This document shows, one piece after another, positions 1 to 12,396 of a stretch of DNA of 64,000 nucleotides. The notes beneath the pieces were generated by a model. It had not been told where the DNA came from, made no database searches, and was given only the letters and a program-made list of their open reading frames with translations. The DNA is from Bromus sterilis (taxonomy: Eukaryota; Streptophyta; Magnoliopsida; Poales; Poaceae), in assembly GCA_950022295.1 (NCBI GenBank), contig OX465599.1, positions 273,193,501-273,257,500 of the forward strand. Direction: 5' to 3'. How positions within the stretch are numbered: position 1 is the stretch's first letter; every line of letters starts with the position of its first letter. The position numbers and the translations under genes were made by a program.

Positions 1-2530
1 AGATTCTAGGGGGAGCTCTGCAAGGTATGGACGGATTCGTGGCTGGACGAATCACTAGGAGCCAGCGCGGAAAGCTCTGCATCGACGACTCGACTTGGGG
101 CTCTGACGCTGATTCCGTCGAATCCGGTTATTGGGTCCCGATCGGATCTATTCACATCTTAATTGGGAAGACAGACGGATCTGAGCCAGAGCCGGATCCC
201 GAAGTCCCCCTGGAAACCTCGAGTCGGCGACACGCCGGCTCAAGGAACACTTTTGTTGGGTTCATAGCTGGACCTCCAGAGCCGGCGCGCTTTGTCGAGT
301 CCCTGACGCCCAACGTCTCAGAAGAAACATCTGACGCTGACTCACACCCCAGTGAAACAAGATTCTCAGATAACGGCTCCATCCGATCCGCCGGGAGCAA
401 CAGACTCGGCCCGGGAACAGCAGAATACGACCCCGACTTCCCGCAGTACGAGCCTCCATACTGCGTGACAGTGTTCATGGCAGGCACCGAAGAACAGGGA
501 AGTCAGCCGGCTCAGGGCGCAGCGCAGAATCGGAACGTAGAGACGGCTCACAACACGACCCCTAATCCAGATAGGGAACAGCCAGAAGTGCTCACGGGAG
601 CGGAAGTCCTCACAGATGCCCTAAACGCCCTTTTTGAAGCCTTAGCTACACCAATGACTGCGGAAAACCAGGAAGCATGGAGAACTAGGGTCAATGGAAT
701 CAAGGCCCAGGTGATGAGCATACGGAGGGAAATTAACTCCCAGAACGCACAGATGGTGGAGAGAGAAACTCGACTCGCCCAAGAAACCAGGCGCTTACAA
801 CACGAGTCGGAGTTGATAGAAGCTCAGAAACTAAGTCTCGCCAATGCACGCCTGCAGGGCCCGTGAGCCGAATTCCCGCTGATCTCCAGGCACGGATACT
901 ATTCCAGGATACACATCAATCGACTCCTCCAGGGTTCACACCACCGAGGCAACATGTCCCTTCACCGCGGCAGGAACTATTCCATACACCTCCGTATCAT
1001 TTCAATAACCCTATGGCTAATGTGGTGGCATCAACATGGTTCCTCGCCAGCGTGCCTGCGCACGGAGACACTCCGGTGGACCAGGCCACTCGAGGGGCAA
1101 TCGATCTTCTCAAAACCGCAATCACACAACAAGCCCAGTACTCACAGGGATTCCAATACTTACACGAGACCCCATATCAAAGTATGAGCCGGCAAGCGGA
1201 TTCACCGGCTCCGGCCGGCTCGAGCAGCCATCGCCAGCGCAGAGCTCCACCACCGCCGGACCCTCAGGGGGCAATAAGGATCCAAGACCTGTCGACCGGC
1301 TTCAATCCTGAACGTCGTGTAGAGCAGATGACCCAACCTCCACCCCAAGATCAAGGCACTGAGTTTATCAGCAGATCCGTGGGCAACCGATGCCTGGTGC
1401 CGGCTCTACGAAATATACGCTTGCCATCAGATTTCAAGGGCCCACGTAAGATCGCGAACTATACAGCTGACATGGACCCGACAGCTTGGATCGAAAGTTA
1501 TGACCTAGCCATGGACATGTTGCAAGCCAGCGAAGGAGTTTGTGCCCGTTACGTCACAATGATGTTGGAAGGGCCGTCTCGCACGTGGTTCAAAAACCTC
1601 CCAGAGAATTCTGTCACCTCCTGGGCGGATCTCAAGGAAAAATTCATCAAGAACTTCCAAGGCACATGTCGGCGAGCCACCACAATTTTTGACTTGGAGC
1701 ATTGTGTCCAGAAGGAAGGAGAGTCGACGCTGAGTTGGGCACGACGGGTAGCAGAAATAATCCACTCCTCGGACACTATCACTGCCCAAACAGCCGTCAT
1801 TTACTTGGAAAGGAACTGCAAGTTCGAGCCCCTAGTACACAAGCTTGGCCGACTCAAACGGACGGTCAAGGATATTGGAGAGCTCATGAACGCGGTTATC
1901 AAAATGCCGAGTCTGACAAAACCAAGGATACTGAACCTCAACAGGATAAAGCCGTCCAGAACAAAAACGGCGGCAAAACATTCCAGAATCAGAGTCAGCA
2001 AACCAAGCGGAGACTTGATCAGACCACTTCTGACTTAGTAGCCAACACAAACGTCGGCTCCCAAAGACAGAAGCAGGGGCAACAACTACCGCAAAGGAAA
2101 TTTTCTCCCAAACAGCTTTGAAGAAGCTATGAAGAGTCCTTGCCCAACCCATAGTAAACCCGGTCGCCCAGCCAACCACACCTGGGAAGATTGCAATCTC
2201 ATGAAAGAATTTGCACGGCGTGGGAACCAGGGACCTCCCGGGTTAGGTGGGGGAGTCGGCCAGAACGGTAACAACCAAAATCCCGGTTACCAAGGAGCCG
2301 GTGCAATGCCTCAACACCAAGGACCCGGAGGTGGGGGCCAGCAAAATCAGTCAGGGCTTGCTGGATTCCAAGAAAACCCGAAACAACTCCATGACCGTGC
2401 AACATGTCACGTTTTCACCACCAGCAGTTGTAGGAGGGATAGGAAGCTGCAACGGAGAGCCGCTATGGCTGTGACTGCAGAGCCAGCTTGGCCTAGGGGG
2501 CTTAATTGGTTAGAACAGCCAATCACTTGG
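1..2530 (+). mobile_element. T1, Tat-lineage Gypsy element, 5' internal segment
   Basis: This is the gag end of a Ty3/Gypsy element whose pol resumes near 15848 and again at 25086. Its 5' LTR and primer site lie left of the window. The lineage call rests on the whole element: a Tat-type protease and RT, a second archaeal-type RNase H after the first, an antisense ORF and tandem repeats beyond pol, and a short TGTCG...CGACA LTR at 31250-31803. The segment stops at the codons for Ile-Thr-Trp (2522-2530), directly before the TG of the inserted A1 LTR. Confidence 0.88.
1..2530 (+). pseudogene. gag: T1 gag (frameshifted)
   Basis: The capsid/nucleocapsid gene of T1 is open at the window edge; the frame of the Met at 27 has no stop upstream, so the true start is probably outside. 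The N-terminal part (27-866) is polar and ends in a Gln/Glu/Arg-rich, coiled-coil-like stretch. A one-base shift near 863 leads into a retrotransposon gag domain at about 1411-1900, with core motifs such as DPTAWIESYDLAM and SRTWFKNLP. Further shifts near 1905 and 2120 lead to a zinc-knuckle variant, C-x2-H-x8-H-x4-C (2141-2194). In Tat elements gag is followed by protease in the same polyprotein, and here the frame is cut at 2530 by A1. Three frameshifts make it inactive. Confidence 0.85.
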
Positions 2531-4190
2531 TGATGTCGTGAGAGTTTACTTCTCGCCCCTCGTTGGTTACCCAAAGTGGAAGGTTGAGATGTAGACAACA
2601 ACAAATTTCCCTCGGTGAAGATACCAAGGTTTGTCTCCGGTAGGACTCCGGCAACGACGGGAAGGTGACAACGGCGCCAGAGATTAGGCGGTTGACGTGG
2701 ACCTGCACACACACAACAGATAACTTTGCTCCCAACGAGTTCAGAGAGGTTGTCAATCCCTCTGGCCTTGTTATTTACAAAGGATAAAACGTACGGGATA
2801 ATAATGATAGTGATAGTAACGGAAAAGTAAATAAAGTAGTATATTGATAGTGGGTGTAAACAATATTGGAAATATGGACCGGGGTCCCATGATGTTCGCT
2901 GGTGATGTCTCTCTCCCAAAAGACGATAAAATAGCCATGCGAGGTAAACAAATTACAGCTGGGCAATTGACAAGATTATGTGCGCAAACCAATGCTAACT
3001 ATGCTATAAAGAAAGGAAGAGGTTCAAAAGCTTGGGCGGTACGCCAAAACAAGTAGACCGAAATCCATCTGCATCTACCTATTAATCATCCACCTTGAGA
3101 TATCTATCTAGAACATCTCGCTGGTATTAAGTTGCGAATCCCAACCAAAGTGTAAACTCAAAGCAACAGACAACTGCATTAAAGAACTTTGCGTAAAGTA
3201 AACAATCCTTGCACCTGCAAGTACAAGCACCATTGTTTTCTCCCTTGTGGCAACAACACATCCCCTAGAATCATTTTTCTGTCACTCAAGCTAGTCATTA
3301 GGGGCATGAAACCACAATCATGCATAATGCTCCCTCTTGGAGTCACTACCTAATACTTGGCCAAAGCAATAAATCTCAACGGAGAACATGCAAGAATTAC
3401 TCAAGAACATAAATATAAAATAGGAGTATCAAATATATTACTCAAACACAATCTGAACATAGTCTCATAATCCATTAGATCCCATCAAACTCAGCGTAGC
3501 AACAACAGAAAGATTACGTATGTGCCTCGATCATGTAGGGCAGCTCACGAGGTCTAAACCATGAAGAACAAAGAGGGCAGGAGAACATCACATAGCTACT
3601 GATCATAGACCCATGGTCCAAGGTGGACTACTCAAGGTTCATCCAGGAAGCATCCATGGTGGTGGAGAAGCTCCCGGAGGTGGTTCCTCCCTCCGGCAGG
3701 GTGCCGGGAAGAGGTCTCCTGGTGCTCCCGATCTTGGAAGCGCGGCGGCGGCGGAACAGAGGAGAGATCGCGAAAAAGGGTTCTCGTCCCGGAAGTTTCT
3801 CTTCACGGAGAATATATGGGCGAAGGGGGGCAGGCATGGGGGCCACCAGGGGTCCAAGCGCCCCCTGGCGCGGCCCCACCCTAGGGCGCGCTGGGAGGGC
3901 GCCTGGGGCCCTGGTTGGTCCCCTCTGGCCCGCCCCTCCTTGGTGATTCCCGAATCTTCCGAAGCGCTGATTTTTTATTGGATTTTCCCGAATTTTTGGA
4001 GAAATTTTAATATGGGGGAAACCTGAAATAGAAAAACAACAGAAAACAGGAACTGGCACTGGGGTGCACTGAGTTAATAGGTTAGTCCAAATATGATCAA
4101 AAGTGTATGAAAGTGTATCTATATCATAGCAATATCACCCAAAAGAAGCATGGAGCAAGCAGAATCTATAGATACGTTTTGGACGTATCA
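2531..4190 (-). repeat. A1 3' LTR (full length)
   Basis: The 2531-3056 part is repeated at 9291-9816, and the entire unit matches both N LTRs in reverse complement. The end at 4190 (GTATCA) is followed by a purine-rich tract on the minus strand (AAGCTTGGGGATGT). A TATA-like ATATATTC lies on the minus strand around 3810-3820, downstream of a GC-rich stem-loop at 3867-3892. Confidence 0.88.
3867..3892. repeat. GC hairpin in A1 LTR
   Basis: A near-palindrome: GGCGCGGCC, an 8-base loop CCACCCTA, then GGGCGCGCT (imperfect arm). Read in element orientation the loop is TAGGGTGG, opposite to the loop in the related N LTRs. It sits upstream of the TATA-like sequence. Confidence 0.7.
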
Positions 4191-7021
4191 ACATCCCCAA
4201 GCTTAATTGTTGCTCGTCCTCGAGTAGGTAAATGATAAAATGCATAATTTCTGTGGTGACAAGCTACCAACCATATAAGAACTTTTAAGTAAAGCAATCA
4301 AGGCATGTAATCCAATTCAAGTCATAACAAGCAAGAGTCTATATTTAGCATTGAAACAAGTAACATAAGAACATAAAGGTGCAAGAGCTCTCCCTGTCCG
4401 TGACTCGAATGTCTCCAAATGGTGTTTGCGTGCAAGAAAGGGGATAGGGATTACGAGAAAAAAAGTATTTTTGTGTTGAGAACTCAATCTAGTAAAGTTT
4501 CACACTTGGTCTTCTTTAGAATCTTATCTTGACTCATCCCCAGACCACTAGCCAGGTACAAGTCAAAATGATCCACTCCTTTTCGATAGTTTGAGCACTC
4601 ATGCAATGGATGAGCGTAAGCAATAAAGTTGACACTTAGGATGGCAAAGAGATAATATGGTGGAGGAGGAAGACAAAAAGGGTGTGAAAGGCTCACATCA
4701 ATGAGGACAATCATAGGCGAGAGAAAGCCAAATGATAGATATGATGTGAGGAGTAGGGATTGCCATGCAACCGATGCACATGTGAGCTAAGGTAAGCTCT
4801 CCAATGGAACTAGTGGGTGTGCATCCAACTTGCTTGCTCAAGAAGACCTAGAGCTCATTTGAGGAGGCTCATCATTGGAATATACAAGCCAAGTTCTATA
4901 GTGTGAAGGTACTCACATAGCTATATGCATGAATGATAATCTCTATGGAGTACAAGATATAAGAGGGATTACGAGTGTGGATCTCTCAAAAGGAATAGTA
5001 GTGTGCCCCCTTCTCTCTTTTTATTTATTTTTCTCTTTTTCTATTTTTTTGTATTTTTTGGTGGCCTCAATGGCTCCTTCTATTTCTCTCATTTTTCCTC
5101 TTTGTGATCTTTTCCTCACTTTAGGGGAAACACTCTATATATTACAAGAAGTATAGAAGATCTTTCACACTTTACAAAAGTACTCAAATAAAGAAAATGA
5201 AACTATCATGAAGTATGCAAATGTATGCCTCTGCCAGTGTAGCAGGATATGCAATGATACTAGCGCGTCATGTAGCAATGATTAGGGCAAGGCCCAACTA
5301 GCATGCGGCTCATCGATCAAGCAAGTAGCATGTATGACATGAAGATCAAGTCATGAGAAGGTGGATGTTGCATGGCAATGTATCTCGGAAAGGCTATGGA
5401 AATGCCTTGATAGGTAGGTATGGTGGCTGTTTTGAGGAAGGATATAAGGAGGTTTATGATGACAGAGCTTATCATGCCAAGGATTTGGATGTACCGGCGA
5501 AGGTGGACGCCAACTCTCGGAGTGAGAAGAAAGCAATGCACGGCACAGGAAAGGCTAGCAAAATATGGGTAGGTGGAAGTGTCAACTTTCGAATACTCAC
5601 ATTAGTCCGAAGAACTCATGCCCTTATTATCGTTAACTCTCAATATAATAAGGAGGTTCTCAAAGAGACAATTACCCCGAGGAGGAGTGTATGGGGGTTT
5701 GGTTATCCTTGCGCATCCTCGACTCATGGTACGTGAGTGTACTCTAATATTCGATCCCTCCAAAGAGTAGTGATCCATCTAGTAGCTAGAGTTCTCAACT
5801 AATTTTGTTTTGAAAATAAACACAGATTGCCCAAAATATGACATCTATCACTAATAGGATAAAGCTCTTGACACCAACAGTCCAAACATTACTCAAAGCA
5901 ATACCTCAAAACTATTGCGAGTTACTACTACAATTGAATAGCAACCTCAACTACCTACTTCAAGTCAAGACACAAAACTCAGTGCAACAGGCAAACTCTC
6001 TAAACAATATAAACATGAAAACTCAAGAGAGTTCCAGCAACAAACTAAACAAAAGCTCTTAAAAATATAAGCATGAAAACTAAGAGCTAAACATGACAGT
6101 AGCTATGAAAAAGATAAAGAACACACACACCAAAGAAATAGGCATGAAAAGTCCTATGATGTGTTCTAGGTTTTGAAAGTGGAGCGTGTTTCTCTCCCAC
6201 ACAAAGAAACCTGGGTTCTAACTTGTTATGAACAGCAAGAAAAGCTAAATAAAACTAAAAATAAAACCTAAGAGCGAGACGCTCCAAGCATAGCACATAA
6301 CGCATGAAGTGATAAAAATATAGTGAAACGAAAGACGAACTGATAATTGTTGATGGAGAAGGGGATGCACGAGGGCATCCCCAAGCTTAGACGCTTGAGT
6401 CTCCTTGAATATGTCTTGGGGATGCATGGGGGCATCCCCAAGCTTGAGCGTTTGACACTCCTGAATCTTCTTTTATCATCTTACCTCGCACACTTGAAAA
6501 CTCCCTTCATACATAACTCATCATAATCTGATTAGCGAGGTTAGTACCCATAATAAAATAATTTTTTCTCTACTGTAATTAAGGATATTCTTGAAGATAT
6601 ACTGTTTCTCAAGATTGCCAAAAAGTTTTTGCAAATAAAAAGCAAGCTTAAGGTTCGCAAAATGAAGAAAAGGCAAAACATGACAGAATTTGTGAAAAAC
6701 AGACCAGAAGGTAGTAAAGATTTTTTTAGGGATACTTATGCAACTCAAATAAAAAAACTCAGAAAATACGAAAGTTCCTTAATTGTATAGAGCATGCTGT
6801 GTAAAAAAATCAGTTCAAAAAGATGAATTGGGATTTTTCTGTGATTTTTCTAGTCAAGAGGACAGAATCTGTTTTCTGGACAGCATGGCACAACTTTCAC
6901 TTTCCTTGTCATATGAGGCTATAAATGGCACAAATCTTGAAAAGAAAAGATACAATGATGTTGCTACAGTAGTAACAATCATCAAGACCACTAAAAACAG
7001 AAGAAAAACAAAAAGGAGATC
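4191..7021. other. A1 3' noncoding region, no gene
   Basis: I see no coding sequence here. The region is the reverse complement of N positions ~36100-38901, so it is a conserved noncoding module of the family. It contains an AT/T-rich tract near 5010-5060 and two GGGGATGC/GCATCCCC stem-loops (6361-6382 and 6418-6439), each flanked by AAGCTT. The polypurine tract (minus strand) adjoins 4190. Confidence 0.8.
6361..6439 (-). repeat. Paired stem-loops with polypurine-like flanks (A1)
   Basis: Two perfect 8-bp stems (GGGGATGC with GCATCCCC) with 6-base loops are spaced about 57 bp apart. The element-sense sequence AAGCTTGGGGATG that forms each 5' arm is the same as the polypurine tract beside the 3' LTR. 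The pair recurs in N at 36699-36783. Confidence 0.72.
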
Positions 7022-9127
7022 CTAAATTCGTTGCGGGCTGCCTTCCGAAAGCGCTTCTTTAAAGCCATTAGCTAGGCTTGATGCAATAGATAAAGTCTTT
7101 TCAAGAAAATAACTAGCCCGTGTGACGGACTCAAAAGGCAACTTAATATTTTTCCTAGGGAAGTGTTCCATGCCTTTCTTGAGAGGGAATTGGGGTTTGA
7201 TAATTCCTTCTTTCATGTCAATAACAGCACCAACGGTGCGATGAAAAGGGCGTCCCAAAATAATTGGACAAGAAGGTTCACATTAAATGTCCATAATAGT
7301 AAAATCAACGGGAACGTAATTGTCATTGACAATGATAAGAACATCATTGATCTTCCCCAAAGGTTTCTTTACGGAATAATCGACAAGACGAACACCAAAA
7401 GAACAAGGATCAAAAGGTTTCAATTCAAATATATCATACATTCTTTTGGGCATAACGGAGGTACTAGCTCCAACATCACATAAAGCATAGCAAGAGAAGT
7501 TATTCAACTTAATTTTAATCATAGGATCCGAACCATCTTCTAGATTTGTAGGTATGGAGGCTTCTACCCTAAGCTTCTCCTCCCTAGCTTTAATGAGAGC
7601 ATTAGTGATATGTTCCGTGAAGTCAAGATTAAGTGTGCTAGTGTGGGGGTCTCTAGACATCTTGTGTAGGAAACGAATAACTTCAGAAAGGGTGCAATTA
7701 TCAAAATCAAGGTCACTACTATTAATTAAAGTGGTAGTGGTGTCCTTTAGGCTCACTTGTTTGGTAGCTTCTATAGTCATAGGAATTTCTTCTTCTACGG
7801 TTGAGGTCATAGCATCACCATTAATATGTCCTATGGGACTAGGGGTGCATTGGGTGCTAAGAGTTTGGATATCCTCAACAACTTGGATAGTAACAACGGT
7901 ATGGTGTGTAGGAAGGCTCTTAATTCTATCTTCTTCCTCCTTTTCTCTAGCCCATCTCTCTTTAAGTTTAGCCATCATCCTAATGTTTTCATTAATTTGC
8001 ACTTGAATAGCGTTCATAGGAGTGACCTTCCTCTCCTCAAGAGGAGAAGTTCTAATTTTAAGCAATTCTACTTCATGGGATAAATTGTCCACTTTTGACG
8101 AGAGATTATTTAATTTGTCTACTTTTTCCTCTACACTCTTGTTGAAGGCTTTTTGGGTAGTGATGAATTCTTTAAGCATACTCTCTAGTTCAGAAGTGGA
8201 GTTATTGGTGCTAGGATAAGTGTTGTTGTTCCCATAGTTGTTGGAGGGGAACGGTCTAGGATTGCTACCAAAATTACTCCTATAAGCATTGTTATTAAAG
8301 TTGTTTCTAGAGATAAAGTTCACATCTACTTGATCCTGAGCAATCAAAGAATTTAAAGGGACATCATGAGGATCAATAGGAGATTGCTTGGTAAGTAGAG
8401 ACATAACCAAGTCAACTTTTTCATTTAGGGAGGAGATCTCCTCGACAGAGTTTACCTTCCTGCCTGTTGGAGCGCGTTCGGTGTGCCATTGGGAATAATT
8501 GGTAATCATCTCATCGAGAAGTTTTGTGGCAGCACCAAGTTTAATTGACATAAAGGTTCCTCCCGCGGCCGAATCTAGCAAGTTCCGCGAGGTAAAGTTC
8601 AAGCCTGCATAAAAAGTTTGGATAACCATCCAAGTAGTCAAACCATGCGTAGGGCAATTCGTAACAAGAGATTTCATGCGTTCCCAACCTTGGGCAACGT
8701 GTTCATTATCCAATTGCTTAAAATTCATGATATTACTCCTCAATTGGATAATCTTAGCTGGGGGGTAGTACTTCCCAATAAAAGCATCCGTGCACTTATG
8801 CCAAGAATCTATGCTATTCCTAGGCAAGGATTGAAACCAGATTTTAGCTCCTGCTCTCAAGGAGAAAGGAAAAAGCTTAAGCTTAACAATATCACCATCT
8901 ACTTCTTTGTACTTTTTCATATCACAGAGCTCAACAAAATTATTTAAGTGCAATGCAGAAGCATCTCCATCACCGGAGAATTGATCTTTCATAACAAGGT
9001 TCAGCAAAGCAGGTTTAATCTCATAAGAAGGTGCTGAAGTGGCAGGTGTAGCAATAGGAGTGCAGATAAAGTCACTGTTGTTATGACTAGTGAAGTCACA
9101 TAACTTGGTGTTCTCGGAGGAACCCAT
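7022..9127 (-). pseudogene. gag-pro: A1 gag-pro polyprotein with one in-frame stop
   Basis: A 702-codon frame starting MGSSENTK, interrupted by one TAA at 7281-7283. Residues ~40-230 form an Athila-type gag capsid domain (motifs KLKLFPFSLRAGAKIW, QLDNEHVAQGWERM and a YAGL-type segment). A low-complexity Asn-rich region and a coiled-coil-like stretch follow. Near residue 580 is an aspartic protease motif, CDVGASTSVMP, where the family usually has DLGAS; after the stop the protease tail IILGRPFHRTVGAVIDM continues. The frame ends KEALSEGSPQRI and nothing resembling RT follows. The protein could supply structural particles, but A1 cannot reverse-transcribe itself. Confidence 0.88.
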
Positions 9128-9262
9128 AGTGGCAGCAAGCGAGGTAACTATTTTTTTGATTTTTGATAAAGGACACTAAAGCAAAAACTGAAAGGTAAAC
9201 TAACAAGACTAAAAAGCAAAGATAAAAGATAGTGTGCAACTCCCCTATATTGAAGTGCGGAG

Positions 9263-9280
9263 TCCCCGGAAACGGCGCCA
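9263..9280 (-). other. A1 primer-binding site, tRNA-Asp type
   Basis: On the minus strand it reads TGGCGCCGTTTCCGGGGA, ten bases inside the LTR edge at 9291. Athila and Tat elements typically prime with tRNA-Asp. Compared with the N and B sites (GTTGCC) it has one mismatch. Confidence 0.85.
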
Positions 9281-9290
9281 GAAATTTCTT

Positions 9291-9846
9291 TGATGTTGCG
9301 AGAGTTTACTTCTCGCCCCTCGTTGGTTACCCAAAGTGGAAGGTTGAGATGTAGACAACAGCAAATTTCCCTCGGTGAAGATACCAAGGTTTGTCTCCGG
9401 TAGGACTCCGGCAACGACAGGAAGGTGACAACGGCGCCAGATATTAGGAGGTTGACGTGGACCTGCACACACACAACAGATAACTTTGCTCCCAACGAGT
9501 TCAGAGAGGTTGTCAATCCCTCCGGCCTTGTTGTTTACAAAGGATAAAACGTACGGGATAATAATGATAGTGATAGTTACGGAAAAGTAAATAAAGCAGT
9601 AAATTGATAGCGGGTGTAAACAGTATTGGAAATATGGACCGGGGTCCCATGATGTTCACTAGTGATGTCTCTCTCCCAAAAGACGATAAAATAGCCATGC
9701 GAGGTAAACAAATTACAGCTGGGCAATTGACAGGATTATGTGCGCAAACCAATGCTAACTATGCTATAAAGAAAGGAAGAGTCTCAAAAGCTTGAGCGGT
9801 ACGCCAAAACAAGTAGACCCAAATCCATCTGCATCTACCTACTAAT
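9291..9846 (-). repeat. A1 5' LTR, truncated
   Basis: It matches 2531-3085 closely, then stops abruptly at 9846 where the A2 LTR starts with TGTTACGTCC. About two thirds of the LTR is missing and does not reappear right of A2. Confidence 0.87.
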
Positions 9847-10137
9847 TGTTACGTCCAAAAAGCATTACTATTTTATATCGTAATTCATCCTTATTCATTG
9901 ATATATTTCATGTTACGATGATGTTCTTATGTTGTTTTGGCTTATTTTACACAGTTTGCAACTTTCCGGTGCCAAAGCAGCAGACGCATCATTCAACGGT
10001 AAAAAGTGGACGCTGAGTTGATGAAGAAGAATACCTCCAAATTACCTGAAAATCAACGGGGGGTATTTTCCAGAAGAATAATGAAGACTCGCCGAAGAGG
10101 GGCGAGAGGGGGCCACAGGAGCCCCAGGCGGCCACCT

Positions 10138-10163
10138 GGCACGGCCCCACCCCTGGCCGCGCC
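10138..10163. repeat. GC hairpin in A2 LTR
   Basis: GGCACGGCC, loop CCACCCCT, GGCCGCGCC, with one stem mismatch. It lies about 50 bp upstream of the TATA-like sequence, the same layout as in N and B LTRs. Confidence 0.7.
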
Positions 10164-10354
10164 GGGAGGGCGCCTGGAGCCCTGGGGCCTTTCCCGGCTC
10201 CCCCCTCTGGCCTATATACTCCTCGTTACGCGAAAACCGTAAAAGGGGAGGCCATCACGGAGTTCCGCCGCCGCTCCGTGGAGGAAACCTACAGGGAAGA
10301 AAAGGGCTCTCCGGCGGGCAGATTCCTTCGAGGAGATCACCTCCCGGAAGGGGA

Positions 10355-10450
10355 GATCATCGCGATCGTCATCACCATCGTCACGGGCATCATCGAGATC
10401 ATCATCAACATCATCCCCAACATCAGCACCATCTCCACCACCATCCAATC
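10355..10450 (+). repeat. Degenerate ATC-rich trinucleotide tract
   Basis: Imperfect ATC/GTC triplets. Related triplet tracts occur in both B LTRs (16868-16910 and 24576-24618, opposite strand), downstream of the TATA-like box in each, which suggests A2 and B LTRs share ancestry here. Confidence 0.6.
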
Positions 10451-11371
10451 TCACCTCACAAGTTCATCTTGTGTTGTAATCCGTACTATCTATCCTCTCT
10501 ACTCTATCGGTGTTGATTACCACTTTGTGGTGAATGCTACTGAGTTTTGCTGGAGAAACACCATTATGTCCAGATTGTTTATCATATATTTATCACCTCT
10601 GATCATGATCTCTTTTATGTCTTGTGAGTAGTTACTTTAGTTCTTGAGGACATGGGAGAAGTCTAGTTGCTAGTAGTCATATGATGTTGAAGTAATTTGT
10701 GTTGTTTGATATTTAAGTTGTGTTGTTATTTTCGTAGTGGTGTTGTGTGAGTCGAACACTGAACACTTCGCCTTCTTAAGGACCTAGGGGAATACATTGT
10801 GTATTAAGAATGTTTACGGTGGGTGGCCGGAGTGACAGAAACCTGAACCCCAGTTTGCACACTTTTGCACAAGGGAGTAATGGATCCTTGATCTTATTGT
10901 TGTGGTTAGGCTTTGCCTTAATTTCTATCTTGTATTTGTGGATGCTTGCAAGGTGTTTAATCATAAGAGTGCACTTATCTTAGTCTAGAAGGTGTGCTAG
11001 CATAGATCCACCCACTCAACACTTATCAGCACAACACTTGTTATCGATACGGAGTATGGCGAAAGCACGTGACTACCTCTCCATGTGTCCTCAAGAACGC
11101 TTTAGTCTTTAGAAGTTCAGTTGCCAGGCTTATCCTTTACTCAAAAGTATTGGGCCACTTGCTGATCCTCAGTGCTATTTACTTGGCTTGCTTTTATCTT
11201 ATCGTTGCTTATATCGAAAACCCCTAAAAAGCTATCTTTCAGTGTTTGCAGTTATTCCTTGCCTACTATCACCTATCAATACCTTTCGCTCCTCGTTGGG
11301 TTCGACACTCTTACTTATCGAAAATGCTACAATAGATCCCTTTACGTTGAGGGTCATCAAGCTAAGTTTTC

Positions 11372-11389
11372 TGGCGCCGTTACCGGGGA
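11372..11389 (+). other. A2 primer-binding site, tRNA-Asp type
   Basis: TGGCGCCGTTACCGGGGA, one base different from the N and B sites. It sets the right edge of the LTR. Confidence 0.88.
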
Positions 11390-11599
11390 GCATAGCGCTA
11401 CTGGTAAGCGAAGCTGGTAAGGAATTTTTATATCGTTGCTTTTATTTTGCTGTTGCTGTTCTTTGTCCGTATGGACAACCTAGCTATTGGATCGTTGCTT
11501 GCGGGGAAACACCCCACATCTGTGGTGGTTATTCCTCTCCCTACTGAAATTGTGCCTTATAAATACCAACTGGTATTATCGATTGTGTTTTGGCTAATC

Positions 11600-12246
11600 G
11601 TTATGCAGGAGACAAACATCCCAGTGAACACTTGCTATATTTGTCACAACTATGTTCACTATTTAAGCTCGCAGGTGTATCAAAGGAGTTTGTCATGAAG
11701 AAATTGTTCTCCATACCGCTTACAGATAAAGCTTAAGATTTGTATAAGCTTCTCGATAACTCTCATTTGCTTGATTGGCATGAACTTATGTCTCTCTTTT
11801 ATACCAAGTTTTATCCTCTTCATGAAATTCATCGAGACAGGAATTATATCTATAACTTTTGGTCTCGTGACGTAGAAAGCATCACTCAAGCTTGGGGGAG
11901 ATTGAAATCTCTAATGCTCAAATGTCCTATTCATGAGCTCCCCAAGGAAACTATACTTACAAACTTTCATGCTAGACTTTCTCGTCAGGATAAGGAGATG
12001 TTGGATGCCTCCTCTAGTGGGGTATTTCAGACGAAAAGTGTTGAAGAAAGATGGGATATACTTGAAAGGATCCAGAAGAATACCGAGGATTGGGAAATAG
12101 ACAAAGTTATATACGAAAAGCCCCCTTTTCCCTTAAGAATAAGGGAGAACTCTTTTGTGATAGGCATAATGAATAAGAGTGAGAGGAGAATTGATGAACG
12201 CGAGGACCAGATCAAGGTCAATCCTCGAGTTGCATTGGTTTTTTGA
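11600..12246 (+). pseudogene. gag: A2 gag fragment
   Basis: Athila-type capsid sequence without a usable start. Recognisable pieces are the segment around 11610-11730 (EHLLYLSQLCSLFKLAGV) and, after a stop at 11734, LLDNSHLLDWHELMSLFY, QAWGRLKSLMLKCP and LSRQDKEMLDASSSG up to about residue 120 of the 11740 frame. The C-terminal part of gag is missing; the sequence runs into a SINE at about 12240 and then protease. Confidence 0.8.
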
Positions 12247-12390
12247 ATTTAAGGACTGTGAAGCATGAGCTCCACAGTATTTTATTTCCAGAAATTCCAG
12301 ACCTGTTTAAATTCGCTCCCACAAGGAGTCGAACCCAGGACCTGGCGTGCTACTAGGTTTGCTGCAACCACTAGGCTACATGCCCGTTCT
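12240..12390 (-). mobile_element. tRNA-derived SINE in A2
   Basis: On the minus strand there is an RNA polymerase III A box (TAGCCTAGTGG, 12368-12378) and a B box (GGTTCGACTCC, 12325-12335), 32 bp apart as in tRNA genes. A non-tRNA body follows and ends in an A-rich tail at the left edge. The 14-bp sequence GAGTTGCATTGGTT occurs at 12226-12239 and 12426-12439 and looks like the target-site duplication. The extra sequence at the 5' side duplicates neighbouring A2 DNA. The internal boxes, tail and duplication favour a SINE over a functional tRNA gene. Confidence 0.78.
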
Positions 12391-12396
12391 ATCCCA

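Larger units (their letters stand above)
2531..9846 (-). mobile_element. A1, Athila-like LTR element with gag-pro only
   Basis: On the minus strand the order is partial 5' LTR (9846-9291), primer site, leader, gag-pro (9127-7022), about 2.8 kb of noncoding DNA, and a full 3' LTR (4190-2531). The LTRs open with TGATACGTCC and close with CATCA in element orientation. There is no RT, RNase H or integrase, so it depends on a helper. It shares LTRs, leader and 3' noncoding region with N (33093-40549) but carries a different coding block. The right LTR is cut after about 556 of 1660 bp, where A2 begins. The left flank CTTGG may be the target duplication; its partner is lost or survives as TTTGG near 15843. 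Confidence 0.87.
9847..11359 (+). repeat. A2 5' LTR
   Basis: It starts TGTTACGTCC and ends GGTCATCA, 12 bases before the primer site. It contains a GC hairpin (10138-10163), a TATA-like CTATATACTCC near 10211-10221 and a degenerate ATC-rich tract (about 10355-10450). With no 3' copy its borders rest on TG/CA ends, the abrupt junction at 9846 and the primer site. Confidence 0.8.

Noticed and set aside
3613..4059. Overlapping ORFs of 107-143 codons in the A1 LTR (and similar ones in N and B LTRs)
   Set aside because: They fall in the GC-rich promoter part of LTRs, occur in all frames and vary with small indels between copies.
12301..12390. A functional tRNA gene
   Set aside because: A and B boxes fit, but the sequence continues into a non-tRNA body with an A-rich tail and target duplication, which is the structure of a SINE.
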